Shown here piece by piece: positions 46,880-56,023 of a DNA stretch of 64,000 nt. The stretch comes from Pectobacterium versatile (lineage in GTDB: Bacteria; Pseudomonadota; Gammaproteobacteria; Enterobacterales; Enterobacteriaceae): contig NZ_JAINZP010000001.1 in the NCBI RefSeq assembly GCF_020166435.1, positions 186,001 to 250,000 on the forward strand. Direction: 5' to 3'. A program made the position numbers and the translations under genes. Positions within the stretch are counted from its first letter, which is position 1, and each line of letters starts with the position of its first letter. The notes under the pieces are model-generated. The model ran no database searches. It had not been told where the DNA came from and worked only from the letters and a program-made list of their open reading frames with translations.

Positions 46880-47908
46880 GTGGGTCCGGTAATGTTAGAC
46901 GTTGCCAGCTATGAGCTGGATGCAGAAGATCGTGAAGTGCTGGAACATCCGCTGGTTGGTGGCGTGATTCTGTTTACCCGTAATTTTCATGACGCGGCGC
47001 AGTTGCGCGAACTGGTGCGTCAAATCCGCGCGGCGTCGCGCGAGCGCCTTGTGGTGTCCGTGGATCAAGAAGGTGGGCGCGTTCAGCGTTTTCGTGACGG
47101 ATTTACTCGTCTGCCTGCCGCGCAGGCATTCGCGGCATTAAATAGCGAATCAGAAGCCCTGCGTTTGGCGGAAGAAGGCGGCTGGCTGATGGCGGCAGAA
47201 ATGATCGCGATGGATATCGATATTAGCTTTGCGCCGGTGCTGGATATCGGCCACCAGAGCGCGGCGATTGGTGAGCGTTCATTTCATGCCACTCCAGAGA
47301 CAGCGTTGGCGGTGGCGCAGAGCTTTATCCGCGGCATGCACAGCGCAGGCATGAAGGTCACGGGTAAGCACTTCCCCGGTCACGGTGCGGTCAGCGCCGA
47401 CTCACATAAAGAAACGCCGCGCGATCCGCGTCCGCTTGCGGAGATTCGTGCGCACGACATGCTGATTTTTAAAGAACTGATTCAGCGCCAGCAGTTGGAT
47501 GCGATCATGCCTGCCCACGTGATTTATACGGAGGCCGATCCGCGTCCTGCCAGTGGTTCGTCTTATTGGCTCAAAACGGTGCTGCGTGAAGAGTTAGGTT
47601 TTGATGGCATCATTTTCTCTGACGATCTCTCGATGGAAGGTGCCGCCGTGATGGGCAGCTATCCCGAGCGGGCGCAGGCGGCGTTGCAGGCAGGATGTGA
47701 CATGATTCTGGTCTGTAACCATCGTGAAGGGGCGGTCAGCGTGCTGGATAACCTGTCCCCGGTCAAAGCGGAACAACTGACGCGCTTATATCATCAGGGT
47801 TCGTTTTCTCGTCGGGAACTGCTGGATTCGCCACGCTGGAAGCAGGCTAATCAGGCGCTCACATTACTCAGCGAGCGCTGGCAGGCGCATAAAAATGGCG
47901 AGAAATAG
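46880..47908 (+). CDS. nagZ: Beta-N-acetylhexosaminidase (muropeptide recycling)
   Basis: 342-residue cytoplasmic GH3 enzyme that removes GlcNAc from anhydro-muropeptides; its product also induces AmpC-type beta-lactamases where present. Motif [16 protein letters not shown] carries the His/Asp pair, and the nucleophile Asp lies in [12 protein letters not shown]. The start is GTG at 46880 ([20 protein letters not shown]), matching homologue starts. NagK and other recycling functions lie in the same window. Confidence 0.95.
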   Translation: MGPVMLDVASYELDAEDREVLEHPLVGGVILFTRNFHDAAQLRELVRQIRAASRERLVVSVDQEGGRVQRFRDGFTRLPAAQAFAALNSESEALRLAEEGGWLMAAEMIAMDIDISFAPVLDIGHQSAAIGERSFHATPETALAVAQSFIRGMHSAGMKVTGKHFPGHGAVSADSHKETPRDPRPLAEIRAHDMLIFKELIQRQQLDAIMPAHVIYTEADPRPASGSSYWLKTVLREELGFDGIIFSDDLSMEGAAVMGSYPERAQAALQAGCDMILVCNHREGAVSVLDNLSPVKAEQLTRLYHQGSFSRRELLDSPRWKQANQALTLLSERWQAHKNGEK

Positions 47909-47936
47909 GCAACTTAGTCTGCGGTGAGGATGAAAG

Positions 47937-48479
47937 ATGATTATCTATTTACATGGTTTTGACTCGACCAGCCCCGGCAACCATGAAAAGGTCCTACAGC
48001 TTCAGTTTATTGATGAAGATGTTCGGCTGATTAGCTACAGCACGTTGCATCCGCGTCATGATATGCAACATCTGCTTAAGCAGGTGGATAAGACGATTCA
48101 GCAGTCTGATGACGATCGTCCGCTGATCTGTGGCGTGGGATTGGGGGGATTCTGGGCCGAACGTGTCGGCTTCCTGTGTGATATACGACAAGTCATCGTT
48201 AATCCTAACCTTTTCCCGCAGGAAAACATGAGTGGGAAAATCGATCGCCCGGAAGAGTATCTGGATATTGCCACGAAGTGCGTGGCGAACTTTCGTGAAA
48301 AGAACCGCGATCGCTGTATGGTGATGCTCTCTCGTCAGGATGAAATGCTCGACAGCCAGCGTAGCGCGCAGACGTTGGGAACGTATTACGAGATCGTTTG
48401 GGACGATATTCAGACGCATAAATTCAAAAGCATCTCCCCCCATTTACAGCGAATAAAAGCTTTCAAAACGCTCGGTTAA
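47937..48479 (+). CDS. ycfP: UPF0227 family protein YcfP
   Basis: 180 residues of the YqiA-like esterase family (alpha/beta hydrolase relatives). It begins [17 protein letters not shown] and contains [17 protein letters not shown], where the usual nucleophile-elbow Ser (GxSxGG) is Gly (GVGLGG), so classical serine-esterase activity is doubtful. Function unknown. It ends the hinT-ycfP cluster, 28 nt after nagZ. Confidence 0.92.
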   Translation: MIIYLHGFDSTSPGNHEKVLQLQFIDEDVRLISYSTLHPRHDMQHLLKQVDKTIQQSDDDRPLICGVGLGGFWAERVGFLCDIRQVIVNPNLFPQENMSGKIDRPEEYLDIATKCVANFREKNRDRCMVMLSRQDEMLDSQRSAQTLGTYYEIVWDDIQTHKFKSISPHLQRIKAFKTLG

Positions 48480-48697
48480 CCCTGCATTAGTGATGACCTG
48501 TTAATGACTGCTGTCGTTCCTTCTGATGCCCTTGTTTGATCGGGGATCAGGAGGCATGACGCAATTTATTTACTTTTCTTAGTTCATCCAACGGCGCATT
48601 TGCGCACTATTCAGCATTTTCTCTTCCTACCGACTTTCGCTAATTCACTGAAATAAAGATGGAATTTTCTCGCTAAAAACCTGCACAGCAAAATAAA
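48480..48697. other. Intergenic region upstream of ndh
   Basis: No gene recognised. A CTGAT.CCC / GGG.ATCAG hairpin at about 48519-48553 follows ycfP without a U-tract; Rho-dependent or weak termination is possible. Confidence 0.35.
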
Positions 48698-48711
48698 TTG
48701 ATATATATCAA
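48698..48711 (+). promoter_or_regulatory. FNR box upstream of ndh
   Basis: TTGATATATATCAA is a perfect match to the FNR consensus TTGAT-N4-ATCAA, 135 nt before the ndh start codon. FNR represses ndh anaerobically in E. coli. Confidence 0.85.
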
Positions 48712-48846
48712 TTTTGGTATGACCAAATAACCTAGCGTGCTATTCTTGCAGCAGATATCAGGCTTAACTTACGCGAACCCTATGTTATATAAGGATATTA
48801 TTTTTTACTCTTTATTAACGATTGGTTCACATTTTAGGGGGTCATT

Positions 48847-50151
48847 TTGACATCACCAACCAAAAAAATTGTCATTGTCGGCGGGGGAGCTGGCGGACTT
48901 GAACTCGCAACGAGTTTGGGCCACAAGTTAGGACGCAAGAAAAAAGCGGAGATCACGCTGGTGGATCGCAACCACAGCCACCTGTGGAAACCGCTGCTGC
49001 ATGAAGTGGCAACCGGCTCGCTGGACGACGATATGGATGCGCTGAGCTATCTGGCGCACGCTCGCAATCACAATTTCCAGTTTCAACTGGGCATGCTGAC
49101 TGACATCGATCGTGAACAGCAGCAGATTCAACTGGCCGAAGTGTGTGATGAACAAGGCGACGTACTGGTTGCGGCGCGCCGTATCCCGTATGACATTTTG
49201 GTGGTGGCATTAGGCAGTGCCTCCAATGACTTCGGCACATCGGGCGTGAAAGATCACTGTATTTTCCTGGATAACCCGAAACAAGCCCGCCGTTTCCATA
49301 ATGAAATGCTGAATCTGTTCCTGAAATTCACAGCAAATCAGGAAGAAAAAGAGCGCGTGAATATCGCGATTGTGGGCGGCGGTGCGACAGGGGTCGAACT
49401 GTCTGCTGAGTTACATAACGCGGTGAAACAGCTGCACAGCTACGGCTTTGACGGGCTGGATAATCAAACGCTGAACGTGACACTGGTGGAAGCGGGCGAA
49501 CGTATTCTGCCTGCGCTGCCGCCGCGCATTTCAGCGGCTGCGCATCAAGAGTTGAACAACATTGGCGTCCGTGTGCTGACGAAAACCATGGTGACCAGCG
49601 CAGAAAGTGGTGGTTTGAATACCAAGGACGGTGAATTTATCGAAGCCGACCTGATGGTTTGGGCAGCGGGCATCAAAGCACCGGATGCGATGAAAGAGAT
49701 TGCAGGTCTGGAAACGAACCGGATTAACCAACTGGTGGTTGAGCCGACGTTGCAGACGACGCGCGATCCCAACATTTTCGCCATTGGCGATTGTGCCTCC
49801 TGTCCGCAGGAAGGCGGCGGTTTTGTGCCACCACGTGCGCAGGCAGCTCACCAGATGGCATCACGCTGCCACAGCAATATTATCGCGTTGCTGAACGGAC
49901 AAACGCTGAAACCTTACGTCTATAAAGATCACGGTTCGCTGGTTTCGCTGTCTAAATTCAGTACGGTTGGCAGCCTGATGGGGAACCTGATGCGGGGCTC
50001 CGTCATGGTAGAAGGTCGGATTGCGCGTTTCGTGTATATCTCTCTCTATCGCATGCACCAGGTTGCTTTGCATGGCTATGTCAAAACTGGCTTGATGATG
50101 TTGGTCGGTGGGATCAACCGGGTGATTCGCCCGCGTCTGAAACTGCACTAA
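48847..50151 (+). CDS. ndh: NADH dehydrogenase II
   Basis: 434-residue peripheral membrane, non-proton-pumping NADH:quinone oxidoreductase with FAD. The N-terminal FAD Rossmann motif [11 protein letters not shown], the central NAD motif [14 protein letters not shown], and [20 protein letters not shown] binding FAD are present; the C-terminal [20 protein letters not shown] helix anchors to the membrane. The start is TTG at 48847 with AGGGGG upstream, giving [13 protein letters not shown] like E. coli. An FNR box lies upstream, so it should be aerobic. Confidence 0.96.
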   Translation: MTSPTKKIVIVGGGAGGLELATSLGHKLGRKKKAEITLVDRNHSHLWKPLLHEVATGSLDDDMDALSYLAHARNHNFQFQLGMLTDIDREQQQIQLAEVCDEQGDVLVAARRIPYDILVVALGSASNDFGTSGVKDHCIFLDNPKQARRFHNEMLNLFLKFTANQEEKERVNIAIVGGGATGVELSAELHNAVKQLHSYGFDGLDNQTLNVTLVEAGERILPALPPRISAAAHQELNNIGVRVLTKTMVTSAESGGLNTKDGEFIEADLMVWAAGIKAPDAMKEIAGLETNRINQLVVEPTLQTTRDPNIFAIGDCASCPQEGGGFVPPRAQAAHQMASRCHSNIIALLNGQTLKPYVYKDHGSLVSLSKFSTVGSLMGNLMRGSVMVEGRIARFVYISLYRMHQVALHGYVKTGLMMLVGGINRVIRPRLKLH

Positions 50152-50175
50152 TCCATCGTAACTGACCGCTTTCTG

Positions 50176-50215
50176 ATACGGGCGTGAATGCAATGTCATG
50201 CCCGTATTCTTTTCT
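50176..50215 (+). terminator. Probable terminator of ndh
   Basis: ATACGGGC / GCCCGTAT stem with a 16-nt loop containing further pairing, then TCTTTTCT. Confidence 0.6.
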
Positions 50216-50609
50216 GTCAGCGGCCATCTTATTACTTACTCAGTAACCCTCTCTTTCCGTCAATCTACTCACGCCTCTGTTTCTGAGCCGTAGCGTTATT
50301 GGCTACTTTGCTGATATGGCAGTATAAAATATCGTCCTATTAGCAATTCCAGTTAAGATAATTCTCAAATGACGGTTTTATGTTACGAATCTGACACTTT
50401 TGGTTAATTAGTCTTATTGCGAGAGTGTGAAACATTGTGCAGACTTTCCACTGTTTACAGATGGCGTAGCACGCACGTCGAAAATTCTGAATGCTGATAT
50501 TCAGAAGGAACCATCGGATTCATCGCGTTAAACGCGAGCTGGCGTAAAACAAGATTTACGGCAGGATTGCAGGTGGGGAATGCGTGAGAATAGATTCGGG
50601 AGGTATCCT
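50216..50609. other. Intergenic region ndh/ycfJ
   Basis: No gene recognised. It presumably contains the ycfJ promoter; a good GGAGG ribosome-binding site ends the region (50599-50604). No RNA gene could be identified by eye. Confidence 0.35.
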
Positions 50610-51149
50610 GTGAACAAATCCATGTTAGCGGGTGTAGGTATTGGTGTGGCTGCGGCATTGGGTGTGGCAGCGGTGGCGAGTATGGAAGTTTTTTCCTCTA
50701 AACCTCAGTTTGCACAGGTGCTAACAGCAACACCCATTAAAGAAACGGTCAAAACGCCTCGTCAAGAGTGCCGTAATGTCAATGTGACGCATCGTCGCCC
50801 GGTGCAGGATGAAAACCAGATTGCTGGCTCGGTACTGGGTGCCGTAGCGGGTGGTGTTCTGGGGCACCAGATTGGTGGCGGACGTGGTAAAGATATTGCA
50901 ACGGTAGCGGGCGCGTTGGCCGGTGGCTATGCGGGTAACCGTGTACAAAGCGGCATGCAGGAAAATGATACGTACACGACGCAGCAACAGCGCTGTCAGA
51001 CCGTGTACGACAAATCACAAAAAGTTCTGGGTTATGATGTCACCTATAAAATCGGCGACCAGCAGGGTAAAATCCGCATGGATCGCGATCCTGGTACACA
51101 AATTCCAGTAGATCGAAACGGGCAATTAATCCTGAACCAACAGAGTTAA
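50610..51149 (+). CDS. ycfJ: YcfJ family glycine-zipper envelope protein
   Basis: 179 residues, the same length as E. coli YcfJ. One N-terminal TM or signal segment (MLAGVGIGVAAALGVAAVAS), then a glycine-zipper 2TM-like motif (GSVLGAVAGGVLGHQIGGGR and DIATVAGALAGGYAGN) typical of outer-membrane lipoprotein relatives such as SlyB, and a C-terminal beta domain (GYDVTYKIGDQQGKIRMDRD). Function unknown; linked to biofilm and stress in E. coli. The GTG at 50610 with GGAGG upstream is preferred to the ATG at 50580. Confidence 0.92.
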   Translation: MNKSMLAGVGIGVAAALGVAAVASMEVFSSKPQFAQVLTATPIKETVKTPRQECRNVNVTHRRPVQDENQIAGSVLGAVAGGVLGHQIGGGRGKDIATVAGALAGGYAGNRVQSGMQENDTYTTQQQRCQTVYDKSQKVLGYDVTYKIGDQQGKIRMDRDPGTQIPVDRNGQLILNQQS

Positions 51150-51191
51150 CTGGCCCCAACGTCTACGGTTTTGCGCTGACACCATCTCTAA

Positions 51192-51231
51192 AAGCCGCGA
51201 GACACCTGAAGAAGGTGCTCGCGGTTTTTTT
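51192..51231. terminator. Terminator between convergent ycfJ and MFS gene
   Basis: GCCGCGAG ... CTCGCGGT with inner CACCT/AGGTG pairing, followed by TTTTTTT on the plus strand. Confidence 0.8.
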
Positions 51232-52426
51232 ATTGTACGCTCTTCCTGCTCTCAGCCAGTTTCATGCTCAACGATAACAATACGGCGACAACTGCAAATC
51301 CAGCGGCCAGCCAAAGCGTCGTAATCAGGCCAGAGCTATCGACTGTCTGACCGCCTGCCCATGACCCAAGCGCGATGCCAACATTGAAAACGCCAACATA
51401 CAGCGCGGAGGCCATCTCCACGGCGCTCGGCGCGGCCTTCATCATCCAGGTCATCAAACCGACAGACACGCCGCCGTAGGCTAATCCCCAGACGAGCAGT
51501 GCTATACCGCCGCCGAAATGTGAGCCACCGACGGTCAGGAACAGAATCGGGGTCAACAACAGCCCCAACGCGATTGCCATCAAGGTTAACGCCGTGCGCC
51601 GCGCTGCGATGATGCCCGCCAGAAAATTGCCGATGATACCTGCCAGACCATAGGCGAACAGCAATGCGCCGATCCACCGCGCATCGAACCCTGACACCGA
51701 TAGCAGCAGTGGTCGCACAAAGGTAAAGGCCATGAAGTGTCCGGCTACCAGCAACAGCGTCAGAATTAACCCTGCTTGCAGTTTACGGTTGATCAACTGC
51801 TCACCGAACTGGCGTAGGGTGACGGAATGAGCGACGGGCAAGGCAGGAATAACCGCGAGGTGAAGTGCTAGCACCAGCCCGCTAAAGACGGCCATGCAGC
51901 CGAAGGCCCAGCGCCATCCGGCGAGATCGCCGATCAGTGCGCCGAACGGCACACCCAGCACCGATGCCGCCGCGACACCGCCAAAGATGATAGATGTCGC
52001 CAGGCCGATGGCATGCTCGGGAACGAGTCGGGCCGCCAGACCACCGGCAATCGCCCAAATGCCGCCCATGCAGAAGCCGACCAGCACGCGTGCCGCCAGC
52101 ATCCAACCGATGTCCGGTGCCAGTGCCGAGGCAATGTTGGCGATAACCAGCAGCGTCAGCAGTCCGCATAGGATCCTGCGTCTATCCATACCGCCGGATG
52201 CGATGACCACGAATGGGGCGAATAACGCGGCTAACAGTGCAGGCAGCGAAATCATCAGGCCAGCAGTTCCGGTAGAAGTCTGTAGCGTATCGGCAATCGG
52301 GGTTAGCAAGCCGACCGGAAGCATTTCTGTCGTGACGACAGAGAAGGTCGCAAGACCAACGGCGGCGACAGCCAGCCAGAGATGCTGTGAAGCTGCACCT
52401 ATAGGGATAGAGGAAGACGTGTTCAT
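51230..52426 (-). CDS. MFS transporter, DHA1 (12-TM) family
   Basis: 398-residue inner-membrane efflux protein with 12 predicted TMs, resembling the AraJ/YdhP/NepI group of sugar, nucleoside or drug exporters. The conserved N-terminal TTEMLPVGLLTPIADTLQTS with the E at TM1 is characteristic, as is the motif-A-like SGGMDRRRIL loop. The substrate is unknown. It sits directly downstream of the second MFS gene (38-nt gap), probably co-transcribed and under the TetR regulator. Confidence 0.88.
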   Translation of the reverse strand: MNTSSSIPIGAASQHLWLAVAAVGLATFSVVTTEMLPVGLLTPIADTLQTSTGTAGLMISLPALLAALFAPFVVIASGGMDRRRILCGLLTLLVIANIASALAPDIGWMLAARVLVGFCMGGIWAIAGGLAARLVPEHAIGLATSIIFGGVAAASVLGVPFGALIGDLAGWRWAFGCMAVFSGLVLALHLAVIPALPVAHSVTLRQFGEQLINRKLQAGLILTLLLVAGHFMAFTFVRPLLLSVSGFDARWIGALLFAYGLAGIIGNFLAGIIAARRTALTLMAIALGLLLTPILFLTVGGSHFGGGIALLVWGLAYGGVSVGLMTWMMKAAPSAVEMASALYVGVFNVGIALGSWAGGQTVDSSGLITTLWLAAGFAVVAVLLSLSMKLAESRKSVQ

Positions 52427-52464
52427 GGTTCAGTCCTTAATAGGGGGAACAAGCGGTTTAATCG

Positions 52465-53673
52465 TCAAGCGGTATGGGGAAGAGAGGAGGCATGTGCCCG
52501 AAAATGCCGGTATCCCCACAGCGCGACCAGCAGCACCAACACGCCAGCGCACAGCGCCACGGCGAATCCGGCCCGAGCACCGTCATCATCGACAACGTGG
52601 CCTGATACCGCAGCGCCCAGCGCCACGCCGACATTCAACCCTGCCAGCAGCCAGGTCATGCCTTCGGTCAGGCGATGTTCGGGCACTAGACGTTCGATCA
52701 GCGACATTGCCACGATCATGGTGGGGGCGAAGAACAGCCCGGCGATCAATACGGCCGCAGCCAGTGCCGGAATGCTGCCAACCAGCAATAGCGGCAACGT
52801 GGTTGCTGCCGTTGCCAAGCCGCCCAGCAACAGCAACTGGTGCAATGCGGTTCGCAGCTTGAGAGCGCCGAACACCAGCCCGGCCAGACAGGAACCGACC
52901 GCATAAGCCGACAGCACCAGACTGGCCGCAGCAGGCTGACCATGCTGTTTGGCGAAGGCGACGCTGACGATATCCACGGTGCCCACGATGACGCCCATCG
53001 CGACCATCAACAGCGCCAGCAAACGCACGTTCGGCTGCTTGATCACCGACCCTGAACGATCCGTGCTGACATCCTGTGCTTCTACCGGCGGTTCGGTGCC
53101 GCGCTGTGTCACCAGAGCAAACACGCCAATAATCAGCAAGAGCGCCGCTGCCAGCGGGCCAGCCTGAGGAAACACCGCGACGGACAACCCGACAGCCAGC
53201 GGTGGCCCGGCGATAAAAGTGACTTCATCAAGCACCGTCTCCAGCGAGTAAGCCATCTGCAAGCGAGGCTGGCCGCGATAGATTGCTGTCCAGCGTGCTC
53301 TTACCATCGCGGACATGCTGGGCATGAAACCCGCCAGCAAGGCACTGATGAATAAGATCCAGTCAGGTGCTTGCCACCAGGTGCTGACGAGCAGAAGCAG
53401 CATGCCGAGCACGCTGACGGTGGCTGCAATCGGCAGCACGCGACCTTGCCCGTGGCGATCGACCAGACGGGAGATCTGCGGCGACAGCAGTGCGTAGGTC
53501 AACACAAAAGTGGCGGAGACAGCCCCCGCCAGCGCATAGCTGCCGCGCAGTTGCGACAGCATGGTGATAATGCCAATGCCCGTCATGGGCAGCGGAATCC
53601 GCGCCAATAGGCCAGCCAGTGCAAAGCCTCTGGTGCCGGGCGCGGCGAAAAGTTCTCGATAAGGATTGACCAT
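52465..53673 (-). CDS. MFS transporter, 12-TM, TetR-linked
   Basis: 402-residue MFS protein. The start MVNPYRELFAAPGTRGFALA is typical of a group of MFS exporters usually paired with a regulator; the frame extends to 53760, but GGAG before the ATG at 53673 and homology fix the start. Motif A-type loop SRLVDRHGQGRVLP lies between TM2 and TM3. Substrate unknown. Divergent from the tetR-type gene; the gap contains three palindromic candidate operators. G+C is higher than in flanking core genes, hinting at acquisition. Confidence 0.87.
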   Translation of the reverse strand: MVNPYRELFAAPGTRGFALAGLLARIPLPMTGIGIITMLSQLRGSYALAGAVSATFVLTYALLSPQISRLVDRHGQGRVLPIAATVSVLGMLLLLVSTWWQAPDWILFISALLAGFMPSMSAMVRARWTAIYRGQPRLQMAYSLETVLDEVTFIAGPPLAVGLSVAVFPQAGPLAAALLLIIGVFALVTQRGTEPPVEAQDVSTDRSGSVIKQPNVRLLALLMVAMGVIVGTVDIVSVAFAKQHGQPAAASLVLSAYAVGSCLAGLVFGALKLRTALHQLLLLGGLATAATTLPLLLVGSIPALAAAVLIAGLFFAPTMIVAMSLIERLVPEHRLTEGMTWLLAGLNVGVALGAAVSGHVVDDDGARAGFAVALCAGVLVLLVALWGYRHFRAHASSLPHTA

Positions 53674-53726
53674 CTCATTCTCCAAAGTGAATCCACTTGC
53701 CACCACGTGGCGGCACAGCGACAATA

Positions 53727-53795
53727 CATACAGAGTGTATGAATAAAAGCATATATTCATACGGAGTGAATGTAAATAATCATACGATGTGTATG
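53727..53795. promoter_or_regulatory. Three-copy TetR-type operator
   Basis: Three palindromes of the form CATAC-N5-G(T/A)ATG: CATACAGAGTGTATG (53727-53741), CATACGGAGTGAATG (53758-53772) and CATACGATGTGTATG (53781-53795). The last one abuts the AAGGA of the tetR-type gene. Their number and position suggest both autorepression and control of the MFS pair. Confidence 0.7.
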
Positions 53796-53808
53796 TAAGG
53801 ATGTGCCG

Positions 53809-54399
53809 ATGGTTCGTCGTACCCGTGCTGAAATGGAAGAAACCCGCGCTACGCTGCTGGCGACCGCTCGTAAGGTCTTTAGCGAACGCGGCTATGCTGA
53901 CACCTCAATGGACGATCTCACTGCGCAGGCGAGCCTGACCCGTGGGGCGCTTTATCACCACTTCGGTGACAAGAAAGGACTATTGGCAGCCGTGGTGGAA
54001 CAGATCGATGCCGAGATGGATGAACGACTGCAAGTCATCTCCGATACCGCTGAAGATGCCTGGGAAGGCTTCCGGCGTCGCTGCCGCGCCTATCTGGAAA
54101 TGGCGCGGGAGCCGGAGATTCAGCGTATTGTGCTGCGCGATGCCCGGGCGGTTTTGGGCGGCGCATCGCCGGATTCGCAGCGCCATTGCGTTGAGTCGAT
54201 GCAGCGGCTGATCGATAACCTTATCCGACAGGGCGTGGTAGCGGATGTCGATCCACAGGCACTGGCATCGTTAATCTACGGCAGTCTGGCTGAAGCGGCG
54301 TTCTGGATTGCGGAGGGAGAGGAGGGGAATGCGCGGCTGACACAAGGCGTTGCCGCGCTGGAATTGCTGCTGCGTGGGTTGTTAATCAAGCCACGGTAG
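53809..54399 (+). CDS. TetR/AcrR family transcriptional regulator
   Basis: 196 residues. N-terminal helix-turn-helix TSMDDLTAQASLTRGALYHH followed by FGDKKGLL (about 31-58) is classical TetR; the C-terminal domain (VLGGASPDSQRHCVESMQRL and LIYGSLAEAAFWIAEGE) resembles the TetR_C group near MFS pumps. AAGGA spacing favours the ATG at 53809 over a GTG at 53803. It is divergent from the MFS gene and probably binds the CATAC-type palindromes between them. Confidence 0.9.
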   Translation: MVRRTRAEMEETRATLLATARKVFSERGYADTSMDDLTAQASLTRGALYHHFGDKKGLLAAVVEQIDAEMDERLQVISDTAEDAWEGFRRRCRAYLEMAREPEIQRIVLRDARAVLGGASPDSQRHCVESMQRLIDNLIRQGVVADVDPQALASLIYGSLAEAAFWIAEGEEGNARLTQGVAALELLLRGLLIKPR

Positions 54400-54450
54400 C
54401 GATCAAAAGAATAGCCTGACGAGACGCGTGGTTGGCGTCCCGTCTTTGAC

Positions 54451-55803
54451 TTAACGGCGGAAGATAATCTCTGCCCAGCGCGCTAATCCGGCGGTAACGG
54501 AGCCAAAATCGTTGCCGCTGGCGATAGGAATATCAGGAAGCAATTGCTGAATGGCCTGACGCAGCAGGGGAGAACGTGCGCTGCCGCCGGTCAGGTAGAT
54601 CACTTCCGGCCGGGTCTGACTGGTTTCTAACGCCTGCGTCACCTGCTGCTGAATACGCATGAGCGGATTATCGATGGCGGTGTTGAGTTCATCAGCATGA
54701 ATGCGTGTTGCCAGACCCGATTCGATAAAGTGCAAATCGGCTGACGTTTCCGACTGGTTGGAAAGCGCAATCTTGCTCTCTTCCGCCAGTTGAATCAGAC
54801 GGTAGCTCAGGCGCTGTTGCCAGACGGTCAGCAGTCTTTTTACCAGCTCGGGCTGACGGGCATCACGGATCATCTCGTTGATTAACGCGCGGCTGGCGGT
54901 GCTATGAAACTCTTTTTGCGCTGGGATATCGTTAATTGCGACCGCATTCCACCAGGTCATGATCGGCAGAGCGATGCCTTTTTCCGTCTCGCTATTCATG
55001 CCAAGCAGTGGCATCAGCTGTTTGAACGCCAGCATGATGTCCAGATCGTTACCGCCAACGCGGCAGCCGCTGTGTCCTAACAGACTTTGCGAACGTTCTT
55101 GCTGTTTGTGCCATTCTGGGCCCATCAGCAGCATGGAGCAGTCGGTGGTTCCGCCGCCGATATCTACAACCAGTACTCGCGTTTCTTTCGTCAGCGTAGA
55201 TTCGAAATCCAGACCGGCGGCCACAGGTTCAAACTGGAAGACGACGTCTTCAAATCCGGCACGGTGTGCCGCACGATCTAAAATTCCTTGCGCCTGCTGG
55301 TTGGCTTCTTCGCCGCCGATACTCTGAAAGTTAATCGGACGACCGATGACGGCCTGACGAATAGGCTGGTCAAGCTGGCTTTCTGCCTGCGTGCGGATAT
55401 GCAGCATCATGGAGCAGACCAGATCTTCAAACAGCGCAATCTGCTGGGCTTTCAGCCCGACGGCACCGAGGAAGGACTTTGGCGATTTAACGAACCACGT
55501 CTCTTCCGGATCATCCATATAGTGGCGTAACGCATCGCGTCCGAATTTCACGCTATCAGGCTGCACGCGAATATCTTCCTCGCGGTTGTAGCTGATGGCG
55601 CGCTTCAGCAGCAGCGCGTTCTCACCCTCAGCATTGACCTGATGGTGTCGCCATAACCACTCGCTAACCGCTTCACGCACGGGCGCGCACAGCAGAGAAG
55701 AAAGATAAGGCGAGCCATTTTCCAGCGACAGGAGCCGTGGTGTTCCCGCATCCATAACTGCCACCGAACAGTTGGCCGTACCGTAGTCAAAACCGATAAA
55801 CAT
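54451..55803 (-). CDS. yegD: Hsp70-family chaperone-like protein YegD
   Basis: 450-residue actin-ATPase-fold protein. The DnaK phosphate-binding elements are present: N-terminal IGFDYGTANCSVAVM, VLVVDIGGGTTDCSML (phosphate 2), and C-terminal YLTGGSARSPLLRQAI (adenosine). The DnaK substrate-binding domain is absent, so it is a stand-alone ATPase domain with unknown clients. ATG at 55803 (MFIGFDYG) is preferred to 55821. It is next to mfd here, unlike E. coli, where yegD lies elsewhere. Confidence 0.93.
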   Translation of the reverse strand: MFIGFDYGTANCSVAVMDAGTPRLLSLENGSPYLSSLLCAPVREAVSEWLWRHHQVNAEGENALLLKRAISYNREEDIRVQPDSVKFGRDALRHYMDDPEETWFVKSPKSFLGAVGLKAQQIALFEDLVCSMMLHIRTQAESQLDQPIRQAVIGRPINFQSIGGEEANQQAQGILDRAAHRAGFEDVVFQFEPVAAGLDFESTLTKETRVLVVDIGGGTTDCSMLLMGPEWHKQQERSQSLLGHSGCRVGGNDLDIMLAFKQLMPLLGMNSETEKGIALPIMTWWNAVAINDIPAQKEFHSTASRALINEMIRDARQPELVKRLLTVWQQRLSYRLIQLAEESKIALSNQSETSADLHFIESGLATRIHADELNTAIDNPLMRIQQQVTQALETSQTRPEVIYLTGGSARSPLLRQAIQQLLPDIPIASGNDFGSVTAGLARWAEIIFRR

Positions 55804-55985
55804 AGTGAGACCCCATGCCAAGAAAATTACCAGGAGAACTTTTTAACGTCGCACCCGCGATGACCCGGAAGGGGAGCCGACAAGGATGGCGAACCATAAA
55901 AAAAGGGAGCGACTTTACTGTGTTCCGGCAGGGCTTGTAAAGCCTGATGTGTTGGTGGCCGAATGTTTACTAATGACGAATCTAA

Positions 55986-56003
55986 GGGAACCCGAAGGTT
56001 CCC
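55986..56003. terminator. Hairpin past the mfd stop
   Basis: GGGAACC-CGAA-GGTTCCC; on the minus strand this is a UUCG-tetraloop hairpin 20 nt past the mfd stop, followed by TTAGATT. The plus-strand side has GTTTTTAT. Either strand could terminate; mfd is the only gene entering it. Confidence 0.6.
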
Positions 56004-56023
56004 GTTTTTATCCTGAAAGCGGG

